Notes: a model not told the origin generated them from the sequence alone. A stretch of DNA of 63,036 nucleotides from Prevotellaceae bacterium UBA4301 (GCA_002395775.1 DGUV01000019.1:1-63036); one strand, 5' to 3'; shown: positions 52,809 to 62,428, counted from the first letter of the stretch. Numbers and translations are program-made.

Positions 52809-55800
52809 CTATTCTTTATTATGTTTTAGCAAAGTGAAGTATATTTCGTAGCCCATGGGCTGAGACCTCTGGGCCACTAGCCGACAACCGGGATGGTTGT
52901 AATAGGTGTCGTGCTCGCGCACAATCTGCTTGGCCACGAGGTAGGAGATTTCGCCCTGGTCGGGGAAGAACAGTTCGTTCAGATCCTCGTCGGAAGGTTG
53001 GCGGGTGGTGTCGCGAAGCAGCAGGCGAACAAAGATGCCATCGTCCTCGACGGCAAACTGATAGTTGCCGCCTTCGTGAAGCATGCCTCGCATGAGCGAC
53101 TCAAGCAACAAGTCGAGCAAGGCGGCATCGGTCAGTACCTGAGAGGTGGCGAGCTCGCTGGGAATCTCAGCAACAGAAAGGGGCACATCTATGCGCTGTT
53201 TACGACAAAGGCGGGTAAAGGCCGATTGGGCCATGCAGAGAACTTCCGTGAGTCCGATGTGCTGACGGCGGAAACCAGGCTGACTGATTTGGGCATCGGC
53301 TTGCTGGCAAAGGAGAGTGTATATGTGGTGGTAGTACTGAACGAGCTCGGACAATTGCTGAATGTCGGCATCGGTCATCTTCTCAGCCAGCAGACGGATA
53401 CGCGAGGGATAATACATCGACTCGTGCTTGATGGTGGAAAGACAATTGTCCAGTATCTGATTCTGAACATACAGACGGTTGTGCTCATATTGCAGACGAG
53501 CCTCCTCGTCCTGCAAATCACTGATGGCCTCCCTACACTGGCTTTGAGGAAGGACGGAAGCGTCCATCACCTCACGCTGGTAACGGATGGCTATCTGCCG
53601 AAGTGACGGGTAGGAAGAAGTTCGCTGCTCAAATTCCTGAGGCAGCAGACCATTCCTGGCCTCTTGGAAGAGGTGACTCAAATAGTCCTTAAGCTGGAGA
53701 ATTTCTCGCTTCTTTGCCATCTGGCTCACGACGAGCAACCGATAGGCAAAATACAGGATGAAGAGTGAGGCCAAAACTATGACCGCAAGCAGGATGTTGC
53801 TATTGCGATGGGCTTGCTCAATGCGGTGGAAATAGTTGGGCAGCTCCTTGTCCTGATGAGTGAAGCGATGAAGGCGGATGCAGGCTCGATTGTTGTAGCG
53901 ATAGAGGCCCCAGTCGCCCAAAGCCAAGGCGGCCAGGGCTACTTCATTGCGCAATCCGACGATGAGGTCGTAGTCGGCCTTCACTCCATCCTTAGCCCAA
54001 AGCATCTCAGCGGCTTCGGAATGAGTGTTCAGTGTGTCGTTCAACAGCATGGGAGGCTGGTTACGATGTTCCTGGTTCAGGGCATCAATCACACGCTGGG
54101 CATAGGTGAGCGACTGTTCATAATAGCCATCGACATTGCTGAGGTAGAGCGAATCATAGTTGTCCGTAATGGACGATGCCGAAAGAGAACTTGCAGACAG
54201 CAGGAAGATGAGCAACATCCTCACCACACGAGGCAGGCGGAAGAAGAAGGTGCTCCCCTGCCCCAATGTGCTACGCACACCAAAGTCACATTGGGCGAAG
54301 ATGGCCGATGTCTTCTTATACTTTTCGATAATGCCCCTGCAGTTCATCAGACCAAAACCAAAGCCCTTGCCTTCGCCCGTGGAACCAATGGATGAAGCAT
54401 CATAGAGTTTGCTATGGGAAAGGGTTTCGACATCCTCGGGCGAAAGGCCGCACCCCGTGTCTGAAACCTGCACCTCGACGTAGTCATCGCCCTCGATGGC
54501 CGAGACACTTACGCGACCTCCCGAAGGAGTGAACTTACGAGCATTGTCGCAAAGCGTATTAATCATGAACAGCGTCAGGCTCTCGTCGGCCTTCACCACA
54601 GCCTGGGTGGGTTCAACCTTGAGTTCAACGCCCTTCTGGTCAAAACTGTAGTGGCCCTCGGCAATGATGCCAAAGAGTTTGCTCAACGGGAAGGAGGTGA
54701 TGTGCAGACTCAGCTGTCCGCGTTCCATGGTTATCCAGCGAGTGAGCAACTCATTGTAGCGTTCAATCTGCTCCGAGAGTTCCACCACATATTCACGCCG
54801 TTCGTGAGTGACATGCCCGCTCTGCTTCATGCGCAACACCTCGCCTCCGATGCGGTCAAGGAAAGGTACGATGTTGTGGACCAACGACACTTTTGCCCTG
54901 TTCTCAGCATTCTTGCGCTTGTCATCCTCCATTCTCTGCTGGCTCATGGTGAGATTGTCCTGAGTTTCCTCGCGCTGGTCGTTGAGCTGTGCAAGCTGGG
55001 CCTCGCTCCATTGACGGTATTCGTCGTACTCGGGCCAGCGATTATTCCTGACCTGGCTCAAGAGCGAGTTGGATCGACGCGAAAGGCGATAACGGAAAAC
55101 TCCAGCCATCAGCAAGGCCAAGACAACCAGCAGCAGGCACAAAAGCATGCGGCTGCGCAGGGCATGGGTCTGCCGCTGAAGTTCGGCCGTACGGCTCTCA
55201 AGTTCCAGATTCTGGTTAGTGGCCTGAACAAGGTCGAGATAGAAGTTGCGATTGTAGTCCGAAGCCTGTTTCATGCCCATGGCACTGAAGGTAAGGCTCA
55301 GTTGCTGACGGATGCCAGCTATCCACTCGGGCACGGTGGAGATTCGTGGGTCGGCTATCCATTCCCTCTCGACACAGCGCTCCACATCATTGGGATTGAA
55401 TACCGAAAGCGTGTCGGGCGAGATGTCGCCATAATAGCGCAGGTGGTGGCGGTTGACGCAATGAAGAGCCTTCTCGTAATACTTCAACGAACGCTCGTAA
55501 AATCCTTTATGAAAACAGATTTCGCCAAGCGTACGATAAGTACAGGCCGTCTGGAAAAGGTCTTCATACTCCTTGAAGATTTGCAATGCACGCTCGGCAA
55601 ACACAAGTGGCAGATAACCGCTGTTTTCGGCTCCGTGCTGGAATCTCAAAAGGTAGTAGGCATCGGGACGCTCGTGCCTAAGCAGAGAGTCGTTGCTAAG
55701 GAACATGGTGGCAAATGCCTGCAGGCAGTTGGCCTCGAAATAGCGCAGGCTGTCCCTGCGACTGGTGATGTAGGCGCGGAACAGGTAGTCAAACTCCTGC

Positions 55801-56456
55801 AGGGTGATGTCCTCGTCATTGCGGCCTTCCACCAAACCGCCCGGGCCAAGCATGTAATTGTAATAGACCCACTGGGCGGTATCGATGTGTTCCTTCAAGC
55901 AAGGGGGGACCAGAGCCAGTTCGGCACGGGCCATGGAGTCCTGCTCCTGATAGAAATAATAGGTGGAGGTGATGATGTGGAACTCGGTGAGTGCATACAC
56001 CCAGAGAGCCTTGTCGCGGGCTGTCATGCGCTCCAAGCGACCGGAAATGCGTCGGATGCGGTTTTCGGCCATACTCTTGACGCGGAAAAAGTGTTCTCCC
56101 TCGCCTGTCCGTTGTGCGGCCTTCATCTCCAGCACGTCAGCACAAAGGTGGATGAGATGGCGACGGCTGTTGGCACGGGCAGATGCTATGAGAGTGTCCA
56201 TAAAGTCGAAGTCCATGCGCTGATAGGCTGCAAAGGCCTGGTTGCACAGGGCCTCGGCACGTCCTTCAGCGTAACCATAGGCTTCGCCGTAAGCCTTGAA
56301 AGCATTTTTCAGGGTGGAATCGACGTTGATGTAACGGTAATGGTAGGCACGCATGTTGAGCGAATCCACCATGTCGTCATAAGGACTTGCACTCTTGCCA
56401 CACGAGAAGAGCGAAGCCAGTAGGCAAAGGAGGAGGCAGAGGAAACTACTTCGCAT
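52809..56456 (-). CDS. Giant sensor histidine kinase with two kinase-like modules (DUF5112/DUF5113 type)
   Basis: About 1215 residues from ATG 56456 (MRSSFLCLLLCLLASLFSCGK, lipoprotein-like signal). Residues to about 435 form a TPR-type periplasmic domain. A helix follows (RMLLCLLLVVLALLMAGVF), then a coiled coil, a His box KVSLVHNIVPFLDRI, and a full ATPase (NTLCDNARKFTPSGG, VSDTGCGLSPED, GKGFGFGLMN). Near 750 a second hydrophobic segment starts a new extracytoplasmic part (RMLLIFLLSASSLSASS). Another helix follows (NILLAVIVLASLFILYFAY), then a His box STIKHESMYYPSRI and a degenerate ATPase without the Asn of the N box. The regulator is the next gene. The start at 56480 is possible. The pattern recalls the DUF5112/DUF5113 proteins. 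Confidence 0.88.
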   Translation of the reverse strand: MRSSFLCLLLCLLASLFSCGKSASPYDDMVDSLNMRAYHYRYINVDSTLKNAFKAYGEAYGYAEGRAEALCNQAFAAYQRMDFDFMDTLIASARANSRRHLIHLCADVLEMKAAQRTGEGEHFFRVKSMAENRIRRISGRLERMTARDKALWVYALTEFHIITSTYYFYQEQDSMARAELALVPPCLKEHIDTAQWVYYNYMLGPGGLVEGRNDEDITLQEFDYLFRAYITSRRDSLRYFEANCLQAFATMFLSNDSLLRHERPDAYYLLRFQHGAENSGYLPLVFAERALQIFKEYEDLFQTACTYRTLGEICFHKGFYERSLKYYEKALHCVNRHHLRYYGDISPDTLSVFNPNDVERCVEREWIADPRISTVPEWIAGIRQQLSLTFSAMGMKQASDYNRNFYLDLVQATNQNLELESRTAELQRQTHALRSRMLLCLLLVVLALLMAGVFRYRLSRRSNSLLSQVRNNRWPEYDEYRQWSEAQLAQLNDQREETQDNLTMSQQRMEDDKRKNAENRAKVSLVHNIVPFLDRIGGEVLRMKQSGHVTHERREYVVELSEQIERYNELLTRWITMERGQLSLHITSFPLSKLFGIIAEGHYSFDQKGVELKVEPTQAVVKADESLTLFMINTLCDNARKFTPSGGRVSVSAIEGDDYVEVQVSDTGCGLSPEDVETLSHSKLYDASSIGSTGEGKGFGFGLMNCRGIIEKYKKTSAIFAQCDFGVRSTLGQGSTFFFRLPRVVRMLLIFLLSASSLSASSITDNYDSLYLSNVDGYYEQSLTYAQRVIDALNQEHRNQPPMLLNDTLNTHSEAAEMLWAKDGVKADYDLIVGLRNEVALAALALGDWGLYRYNNRACIRLHRFTHQDKELPNYFHRIEQAHRNSNILLAVIVLASLFILYFAYRLLVVSQMAKKREILQLKDYLSHLFQEARNGLLPQEFEQRTSSYPSLRQIAIRYQREVMDASVLPQSQCREAISDLQDEEARLQYEHNRLYVQNQILDNCLSTIKHESMYYPSRIRLLAEKMTDADIQQLSELVQYYHHIYTLLCQQADAQISQPGFRRQHIGLTEVLCMAQSAFTRLCRKQRIDVPLSVAEIPSELATSQVLTDAALLDLLLESLMRGMLHEGGNYQFAVEDDGIFVRLLLRDTTRQPSDEDLNELFFPDQGEISYLVAKQIVREHDTYYNHPGCRLVAQRSQPMGYEIYFTLLKHNKE

Positions 56457-57693
56457 TAAGAATCTTTTCCATTTCAGCAAATTGCTTGCCCATATTCAGA
56501 TTCAGGTAGATGCGATAGAGAGGCAATGCCCAGCGCGACGAGTCATCAGGAGTCAACTGGCGCACTTGTTCCATGGGACGTTGTGCGCAACGATAGAGTT
56601 CCTGCAGGGTCTGACGGTCCTTCTTGCACTTGGGATTACGAATGTCGTTGCAAGCCGTTTCGGCAAAGAGTACGGCCTTGCTGAGGTAAGCTATGCCCTT
56701 GTTGTAATAGGCATCGGCCATTGTGGAGTCGCATCGCAGGGCTTCGTCGGATGCAGTGATGCACGAGTCCAGTTCCTGTTTCCCAAGGAACATCTGACTC
56801 TTTCCGAACCAGTAGATGGCTCTGTCGCCCTGCCTTTCAAGCATTTCGTTGCACAAGGCCAGTCCGTCGTCGAAGGCTTTCTGTTCGGCATAGACGTCCA
56901 TCAGATGGAGGTAGAAATAGTCGTGCTGGGGATAGAGCTTGGTGCCCAAGACCAGGTTCTCGACGCGTTCCTCCTCGCGTCCCAGGGCCTCGTAGCAACG
57001 CACCTTGTACTCTTGCAGGGAAGTGCGTAACGTGGTGTCTGCCCCCTCTATGGCTTGGTCGATGTGGCGAAGAGCCAGCTCAGCATCGTTGGCGTTATAG
57101 GCCGAAACGGTAGCCCAATATGCTACGCGCGCAAGTGTGGTGTCCTCGCGAATGGAGGAATAGTATTGGAAGATGGGGGCTTGGGACGAGCGGATGTACA
57201 TGTCGAAGTAAGGGAACGACTCCATGTATTTGTTGCGCTTGAGCAGGAATTTGCCTCCGTTGAGCAAGTTGGGACGATAGGCGCGTAGGATTTCACGACT
57301 GCGATTCCTGTAGCGGTACTTCAGCACGCCCTTCTCATTGGGTTTGGCCTCCACGCTGTCGCAAAGCAGCAGATAGCGGTACATCTGCAGGATGGTAGAG
57401 AAGAAGCGCGTAGTGTCATACGGCTGCTTCAGGTAGAACTTTACATTCTCGGCATCGTTCATACTGCGTTCCAGCTCCTGCGCCATGAAATAGATTTCGG
57501 CACGGCGTTGTTGGTTGACATCTTCGCGGTTGATGATGTCGAGCAGGTTTTTCTCTGCCTTGGCCTGGTTCTTGCCGGTCTTGACGGCAGCCTTGGCTTC
57601 TCCGAGCAGGGTTTTGTACTTTACAGGTTTGTCGGCAGCAAATGCCTGCAAGGAAAAGAGGGGGAGCAGTATGACGAGTAGGATGTGTTTCAT
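56446..57693 (-). CDS. Exported TPR protein
   Basis: A 415-residue periplasmic protein with signal MKHILLVILLPLFSLQAFA. TPR-type helical repeats run through most of it (NAENVKFYLKQPYD; ALRHIDQAIEGADTTLR; DDGLALCNEMLERQGDRAIYWFGKSQM; MADAYYNKGIAYLSKAVLFA). It ends FAEMEKILNAK and overlaps the sensor kinase by 11 bp. It may feed the sensor, whose periplasmic part is also TPR-like. I set the start at 57693 because the signal begins there; an in-frame Met ten codons upstream would place coding inside the hairpin. Confidence 0.8.
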   Translation of the reverse strand: MKHILLVILLPLFSLQAFAADKPVKYKTLLGEAKAAVKTGKNQAKAEKNLLDIINREDVNQQRRAEIYFMAQELERSMNDAENVKFYLKQPYDTTRFFSTILQMYRYLLLCDSVEAKPNEKGVLKYRYRNRSREILRAYRPNLLNGGKFLLKRNKYMESFPYFDMYIRSSQAPIFQYYSSIREDTTLARVAYWATVSAYNANDAELALRHIDQAIEGADTTLRTSLQEYKVRCYEALGREEERVENLVLGTKLYPQHDYFYLHLMDVYAEQKAFDDGLALCNEMLERQGDRAIYWFGKSQMFLGKQELDSCITASDEALRCDSTMADAYYNKGIAYLSKAVLFAETACNDIRNPKCKKDRQTLQELYRCAQRPMEQVRQLTPDDSSRWALPLYRIYLNLNMGKQFAEMEKILNAK

Positions 57694-57704
57694 AAAAAAA
57701 GCAG

Positions 57705-57743
57705 TTGCCACCCTGGGACACAAAGACTTGCCCAGGGTGGCAA
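57705..57743 (-). terminator. Terminator-like hairpin abutting the downstream start codon
   Basis: TTGCCACCCTGGG at 57705-57717 and CCCAGGGTGGCAA at 57731-57743 form a perfect 13-bp stem with a 13-nt loop. On the minus strand it is followed by CTGC then TTTTTTT and, at once, the ATG of the next gene (57693). It may act as an attenuator between the two TPR genes. Confidence 0.75.
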
Positions 57744-57756
57744 TGTGGAATGATGG

Positions 57757-59133
57757 TTATTTCAGATAAGAGTCGAGTTCAGCGGCCTTGGCCTTTTCGC
57801 CAATGTTCTTGTAGATGGTCTGCAGAGGACCTGCCCACATGTCGCTGTTGCCGGGTTCCTTCTCACGGCATTTCTCGAAGTAGGTTGCAGCTTCGCGATA
57901 GAGGCTCTTGACATACTTCTCCTCGGCAGCATTCACCTCGGCCTGAGACTTAAACTTCTTGCCGTCTATCTTTTTGTAGTAGTTGTCGGCAGCCTGACGA
58001 TAGAGACACATGCCCGACATGTTGTAGCCTTCCACAAAGTCGGGGTCGAGTTCTACAGCCTTCTTGAAGAAGCCCAGAGCCTCTGTATATTTCTCTTGAG
58101 AGAAGAGGCTGTGGCCCTTGCCGTAGTTGGCCATCTTGTTGTTGGGGTCGGCGGCCAGCATCTTGTCGGCAAATTCGCCCATAGCTTGAGGTCCCTTCTT
58201 CCCATAATAGGCCAACAGGTTTTGGGTGGCCACCTCAGCGTTCTGCGTACCAGGCTGTGCCTTCACCATTTCCTCCAGAGCTGTCACCCACTTGGCGGTG
58301 TCGCCCTGCTGCAGATAAATCTGCGGACGGCTGCTGACTACGAAGTTCTTGCTGTTCTCGTCGGGATAAGCAAGTGCTTGCTCGTAGAACTTCTCGCAGA
58401 TGTCGTAGCGCTTCTGGTTGTAGGCAGTCAGATAAATGTTGAAGGCGAACTGGCTGACAGGATATTCGGGATTCTTCACAGATTCCTCATTAGCCACGCG
58501 GGGATACTTCTTTGCAAAGCCGGCATACTTCTCGTAGGCAACCATGGCACCGTCGAGGTTCTTGGTTTCTACATAGAAGATGCACAAGTAGGCATAATAA
58601 GTAAGCAGTTTGGGCATCTTCAGTTCGGCCTGTGCCAAAGCAGGCTTTTGCAGCTCGTTCTTAGGGTTGCCGTACTCCAGCTGTCCGTAACATCCGTCAC
58701 ACACGCCGTCGATGCTCTTTGCAAAGGTCAGTGTGTCGAATGTCTCGTGCTTGGCGGCCAAGTTCAGCTCGGGATTGAGCAGCTGAGTGCTCACATCGTC
58801 AAGTGCCTTGCACAGGTCGAAGCGATGCTTCTCGGCTACATGGCCGCTCTGCAGGGCCTTCATGAGCAGGTCATTTGCTTCCAGCGACTTCTGCTTGATT
58901 TCCACCGTGTTCTTGTCAATGGTTTCCTGGTTCTTCTTTTCACCTTTGGCAAGCTCTGTCTGGATGCCATTGTAGAGCAGCAGCACCTGGTCACGCAGTT
59001 TCACGCCCGTGTTCATTTGGCTTTTGGCCTCCTTCTCAGCAGCTTTCAGGGCAGCCTTTTCTTCGGGGGTCATCTGGGCAAATGCCGTACTGGCTACAAC
59101 CAGCATCAGCATGGAAAGGAAAATCTTTTTCAT
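57757..59133 (-). CDS. Exported TPR protein
   Basis: A 458-residue exported protein (signal MKKIFLSMLMLVVASTAFAQ). An N-terminal coiled coil (PEEKAALKAAEKEAKSQM) is followed by TPR units, for example MANYGKGHSLFSQEKYTEALGFFKKAVELDPDF and YLQQGDTAKWVTALEEMVKAQPG. A Cys pair lies in DGVCDGCYGQ near residue 143. It probably works as a scaffold in the envelope; no enzyme signature. It lies 30 bp after gyrA on the same strand and before the hairpin. Confidence 0.8.
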   Translation of the reverse strand: MKKIFLSMLMLVVASTAFAQMTPEEKAALKAAEKEAKSQMNTGVKLRDQVLLLYNGIQTELAKGEKKNQETIDKNTVEIKQKSLEANDLLMKALQSGHVAEKHRFDLCKALDDVSTQLLNPELNLAAKHETFDTLTFAKSIDGVCDGCYGQLEYGNPKNELQKPALAQAELKMPKLLTYYAYLCIFYVETKNLDGAMVAYEKYAGFAKKYPRVANEESVKNPEYPVSQFAFNIYLTAYNQKRYDICEKFYEQALAYPDENSKNFVVSSRPQIYLQQGDTAKWVTALEEMVKAQPGTQNAEVATQNLLAYYGKKGPQAMGEFADKMLAADPNNKMANYGKGHSLFSQEKYTEALGFFKKAVELDPDFVEGYNMSGMCLYRQAADNYYKKIDGKKFKSQAEVNAAEEKYVKSLYREAATYFEKCREKEPGNSDMWAGPLQTIYKNIGEKAKAAELDSYLK

Positions 59134-59163
59134 AGCTTTTTATTATTAGTTAATGGTTAATTT

Positions 59164-61680
59164 TTATTCTGAGCCTTTCGAATCTTCAGAGTCTGCTGAT
59201 GGGTCAGAATTCTCTGGGAGCTCGACAGGGTCTTCCTCGCGGTCCACCACGCAGACGCTGCTGATGACATCGTTGCGGCGGGCTATGTCAATGAGCTTCA
59301 CGCCCTGAGCCACACGGCCTGTGAGGCGGATGTCGGTGACATGCATGCGGAGGGTGTTGCCCGACTTGTTGATAATCATGAGATCGCAGTTATCGTCCAC
59401 GGCACGCACGGTGACCAGCTTGCCGGTCTTGTCCGTGATGTCAATGGTCTTCACGCCCTTAGCCCGTCGGCCTGTCTTGCGATAGTCCTCAACGAGACTC
59501 AGCTTACCAAAGCCCTTTTCGCTGATGCACACAATCTTGTCGGTCTCGGGGTTGCGGACAACAACCATGCCCACGACTTCGTCGTCGTCTCCGTCCAGAA
59601 TCATGCTCTGCACGCCTGTGGCCACACGGCCCATTACGCGCACTTGGTCTTCATGGAAGCGGATGGCGCGTCCGTTGCGATTGGCGATGACCACCTCGTT
59701 GTCGCCGTTGGTGAGCTGTACGCTTACCACCGTGTCGTCGTCGTTGATGTTGATGGCCCTGACGCCATTGGTGCGCGGACGACTGTAGTCGGTGAGACAG
59801 GTCTTCTTGATGATGCCCTGCTTGGTGCAGAAGAGCACGAAGTGGCGCTGGCAGAATTCGGGGTCGGCCAGCTTGCGGATACACAGGCAGGCGTTGACCT
59901 TGTCGTCAGGCTCGATGTTGAGCATATTCTGTATGGCGCGTCCCTTCTGCGCACGAGTTCCTTCGGGCAGTTCGTACACCTTCAGCCAGTAGCAGCGACC
60001 CTTCTGTGTGAAGAAGAGCATGGTATTGTGCATGGTGGCAGGATGGATGTATTCGAGGAAGTCGTTGTCACGTGTCGAACCGGCCTTGGCCCCCACTCCA
60101 CCGCGTGTCTGGGCACGGAAGTCGGCCAGCGGTGTGCGCTTGATGTAGCCCATGTGCGAAAGGGTGATGACCACATCGTCGTCGGCATAGAAGTCCTCGG
60201 CATTGAACTCGTTGGCAGCAGGCTTGATTTCCGTACGGCGCTCGTCACCGAACTTGTCGCGCACCTCTGTCAGTTCGTCCTTCATCACCTTGCGGCACAG
60301 GTTGTCATCGCTCAGTATCTGGTTGTAATACTTGATGCGCTCCTGCAGTTCGTCAAACTCTCCGTGCAGTTTCTCCTGCTGCAGTCCCGTAAGCTGGGCC
60401 AGACGCATGTCCACGATGGCCTTAGCCTGCAGTTCGTCGAGACTGAAACGATTCATTAGGTTCTGCTGAGCCTCCTGCGGTGTCTTGCTTTTCTTGATTA
60501 TCTGCACCACCTCATCAATGTTGTCCGAGGCGATGATGAGCCCCTCCAGGATATGGGCGCGCTCCTCGGCCTTGCGGAGGTCGTACTTGGTGCGGCGGAT
60601 GACAACCTCGTGGCGATGTTCCACGAAATTGGAGATGCAATCCCTGAGGGTGAGCAGTCTGGGACGGCCCTTCACCAGGGCAATGGCGTTGACCGAGAAG
60701 GAGGTCTGCAGGGGAGTCATCTTGAACAACTTGTTCATGACCACCTGAGCGTTAGCGTCGCGTTTTACATCCACCACGATGCGCATGCCTTCCTTGTCCG
60801 ACTCATCGTTGACGTTGGAAATGCCCTCCAGTTTCTTCTCATTGGCCAGCTGGGCGATGTATTTGATGAGCTCGGCCTTGTTCACGCCATAGGGAATTTC
60901 GGTGAAGACGATAGTGTCGTGCGTGTCGCCGCTCTCAATCTCGCCCTTGGCACGCATGATGATGCGCCCGCGGCCCGTTTCATAGGCATCCTTGATGCCC
61001 TGCACACCCATGATGTAGGCTCCTGTGGGGAAGTCGGGGCCTTTTACCCATTCCATCAGCCCCTCGTTGGTGAGTTCGGGGTTGTCGATGAAGGCTATCG
61101 AGGCGTTCAGGACCTCTGTGAGGTTGTGAGTGGGGATGTTGGTGGCCATGCCCACGGCAATGCCCGTGGCACCGTTCACCAGCAGGTTTGGTATCTTCGT
61201 AGGCAGCACGGTGGGTTCCCTCAGCGTATCGTCGAAGTTGTTCACCATGTCCACCGTTTCCTTGTCCAGTTCGTCCATCATGGCCTCGCCCATCAGGGTC
61301 AGTCGGCACTCGGTGTATCGCATGGCAGCAGCTCCGTCGCCGTCCACCGAACCGAAGTTGCCCTGTCCGTCCACCAGGGGGTAGCGCATGTTCCAGTCCT
61401 GCGCCATGCGCACCAGGGCTCCATAGACACTGGAGTCGCCGTGGGGATGGTACTTACCCAGCACCTCACCCACCACGCGGGCGCATTTCTTCGTAGGCTG
61501 GCTGTGCACGTTGTTGAGTCCCTTCATGCCGTAGAGTATGCGGCGGTGAACGGGCTTGAAGCCATCGCGCACATCGGGCAGCGCACGGGCCACGATTACC
61601 GACATCGAGTAGTCGATATACGATTTCCGCATCTCGTGCTCAATGTCCACTTTAATGATTCTGTCTTCTGCTTCTTGCAT
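59164..61680 (-). CDS. gyrA: DNA gyrase subunit A
   Basis: Breaks and rejoins DNA in gyrase, 838 residues. The N-terminal breakage domain has DYSMSVIVARALPDVRDG, HPHGDSSVYGALVRMAQ and the catalytic Tyr122 in AAAMRYTECRL; numbering matches E. coli. The quinolone region keeps Asp82 and Ser83 but has Gly at 87. The C-terminal six-bladed domain has a GyrA-box-like QTRGGVGAKAG. The end is acidic (DPSADSEDSKGSE). Promoter at 61730-61760. Confidence 0.97.
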   Translation of the reverse strand: MQEAEDRIIKVDIEHEMRKSYIDYSMSVIVARALPDVRDGFKPVHRRILYGMKGLNNVHSQPTKKCARVVGEVLGKYHPHGDSSVYGALVRMAQDWNMRYPLVDGQGNFGSVDGDGAAAMRYTECRLTLMGEAMMDELDKETVDMVNNFDDTLREPTVLPTKIPNLLVNGATGIAVGMATNIPTHNLTEVLNASIAFIDNPELTNEGLMEWVKGPDFPTGAYIMGVQGIKDAYETGRGRIIMRAKGEIESGDTHDTIVFTEIPYGVNKAELIKYIAQLANEKKLEGISNVNDESDKEGMRIVVDVKRDANAQVVMNKLFKMTPLQTSFSVNAIALVKGRPRLLTLRDCISNFVEHRHEVVIRRTKYDLRKAEERAHILEGLIIASDNIDEVVQIIKKSKTPQEAQQNLMNRFSLDELQAKAIVDMRLAQLTGLQQEKLHGEFDELQERIKYYNQILSDDNLCRKVMKDELTEVRDKFGDERRTEIKPAANEFNAEDFYADDDVVITLSHMGYIKRTPLADFRAQTRGGVGAKAGSTRDNDFLEYIHPATMHNTMLFFTQKGRCYWLKVYELPEGTRAQKGRAIQNMLNIEPDDKVNACLCIRKLADPEFCQRHFVLFCTKQGIIKKTCLTDYSRPRTNGVRAININDDDTVVSVQLTNGDNEVVIANRNGRAIRFHEDQVRVMGRVATGVQSMILDGDDDEVVGMVVVRNPETDKIVCISEKGFGKLSLVEDYRKTGRRAKGVKTIDITDKTGKLVTVRAVDDNCDLMIINKSGNTLRMHVTDIRLTGRVAQGVKLIDIARRNDVISSVCVVDREEDPVELPENSDPSADSEDSKGSE

Positions 61681-61729
61681 GTTTTAGTCTTGTCGTTTTT
61701 ACTTATTTTGAATTTTACCTAATTTCATA

Positions 61730-61760
61730 CAAAGGTACGACTTTTTTTTGGAATGGCAAA
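61730..61760 (-). promoter_or_regulatory. Promoter of gyrA
   Basis: On the minus strand, TTTG at 61760-61757 and TACCTTTG at 61737-61730 with a 19-nt spacer. Confidence 0.8.
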
Positions 61761-61967
61761 ATCACGATGTGCAAAACTTTGTTAAAGCGCGCAAAATATT
61801 CTTCCCGACCAACCATCGGCATCACACGCCCCGTGCGCTCAGAATCGATTTCTATAACCCTTACGGCGATTTGTGTCCCACTCCTCACACCGCAGCGTTA
61901 CGCGTACGCGAAATTAACAATGGTGAATCCGCAAGAATGTAGAATGAGAGGACGCAGCCCCCCCTGG

Positions 61968-62227
61968 GAGCAAATGTTGCATTGTTGCAATGTTGCATAG
62001 TCATTTAGTACGCGACAACATGTCCGTGCAGGAGAGAGGGTGCTATAGATTGCCAGAATTACCATATATAAAAAATATATATATTATTATATTAATTAAT
62101 TTATTATATATTATAATATATTATAATATATAATAATATTTATCATGAGTACTCATCTCAGGGGGAGTGGTTGCGTACTAAGCGTGTGTGCAACATTGCA
62201 ACAATGCAACAATGCAACATTTTGCTC
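61968..62227. repeat. 260-bp inverted-repeat element with AT-rich palindromic core
   Basis: Outer inverted repeats at 61968-61997 and 62189-62227 are built of TTGCATTG / TGCAACAA units; the right arm has one extra 8-bp unit and one extra T. Inner inverted copies of TTAGTACGC lie at 62005-62013 and 62173-62181. The core (about 62060-62145) is almost pure AT and contains a perfect 36-bp palindrome at 62101-62136, next to the palindrome ATGAGTACTCAT (62145-62156). No gene lies inside. The stretch of about 750 bases between gyrA and serS otherwise shows only promoters. Confidence 0.75.
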
Positions 62228-62383
62228 CGGAGTGGTAAAGAAGGAATTTTAGTATGTCAATGCAGTGCGCGCCCACGTTCAGGGCACCATGAATAAAGGT
62301 GAAATTCCCGGGTCCAGCAGATTCGTTTCGAGGAATTCGAACGTTTTTCTCCCCCTTTTCTTGGATTTTCGCCCGTTTTTTCG

Positions 62384-62391
62384 TATCTTTG
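62384..62391 (+). promoter_or_regulatory. Promoter -7 element of serS
   Basis: TATCTTTG, 37 nt before the ATG. The -33 box is weak (TTGG/CTTG). Confidence 0.55.
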
Positions 62392-62428
62392 TCGCCCATA
62401 AATTAAGGTAAAAGAAAACTTAAAAGAT

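Noticed and set aside
61968..62227. Replication origin
   Set aside because: AT-rich core and repeated 8-mers suggest it, but I see no DnaA boxes of the TTATNCACA type, and dnaA or dnaN are not nearby. The symmetric arms fit a palindromic element better.
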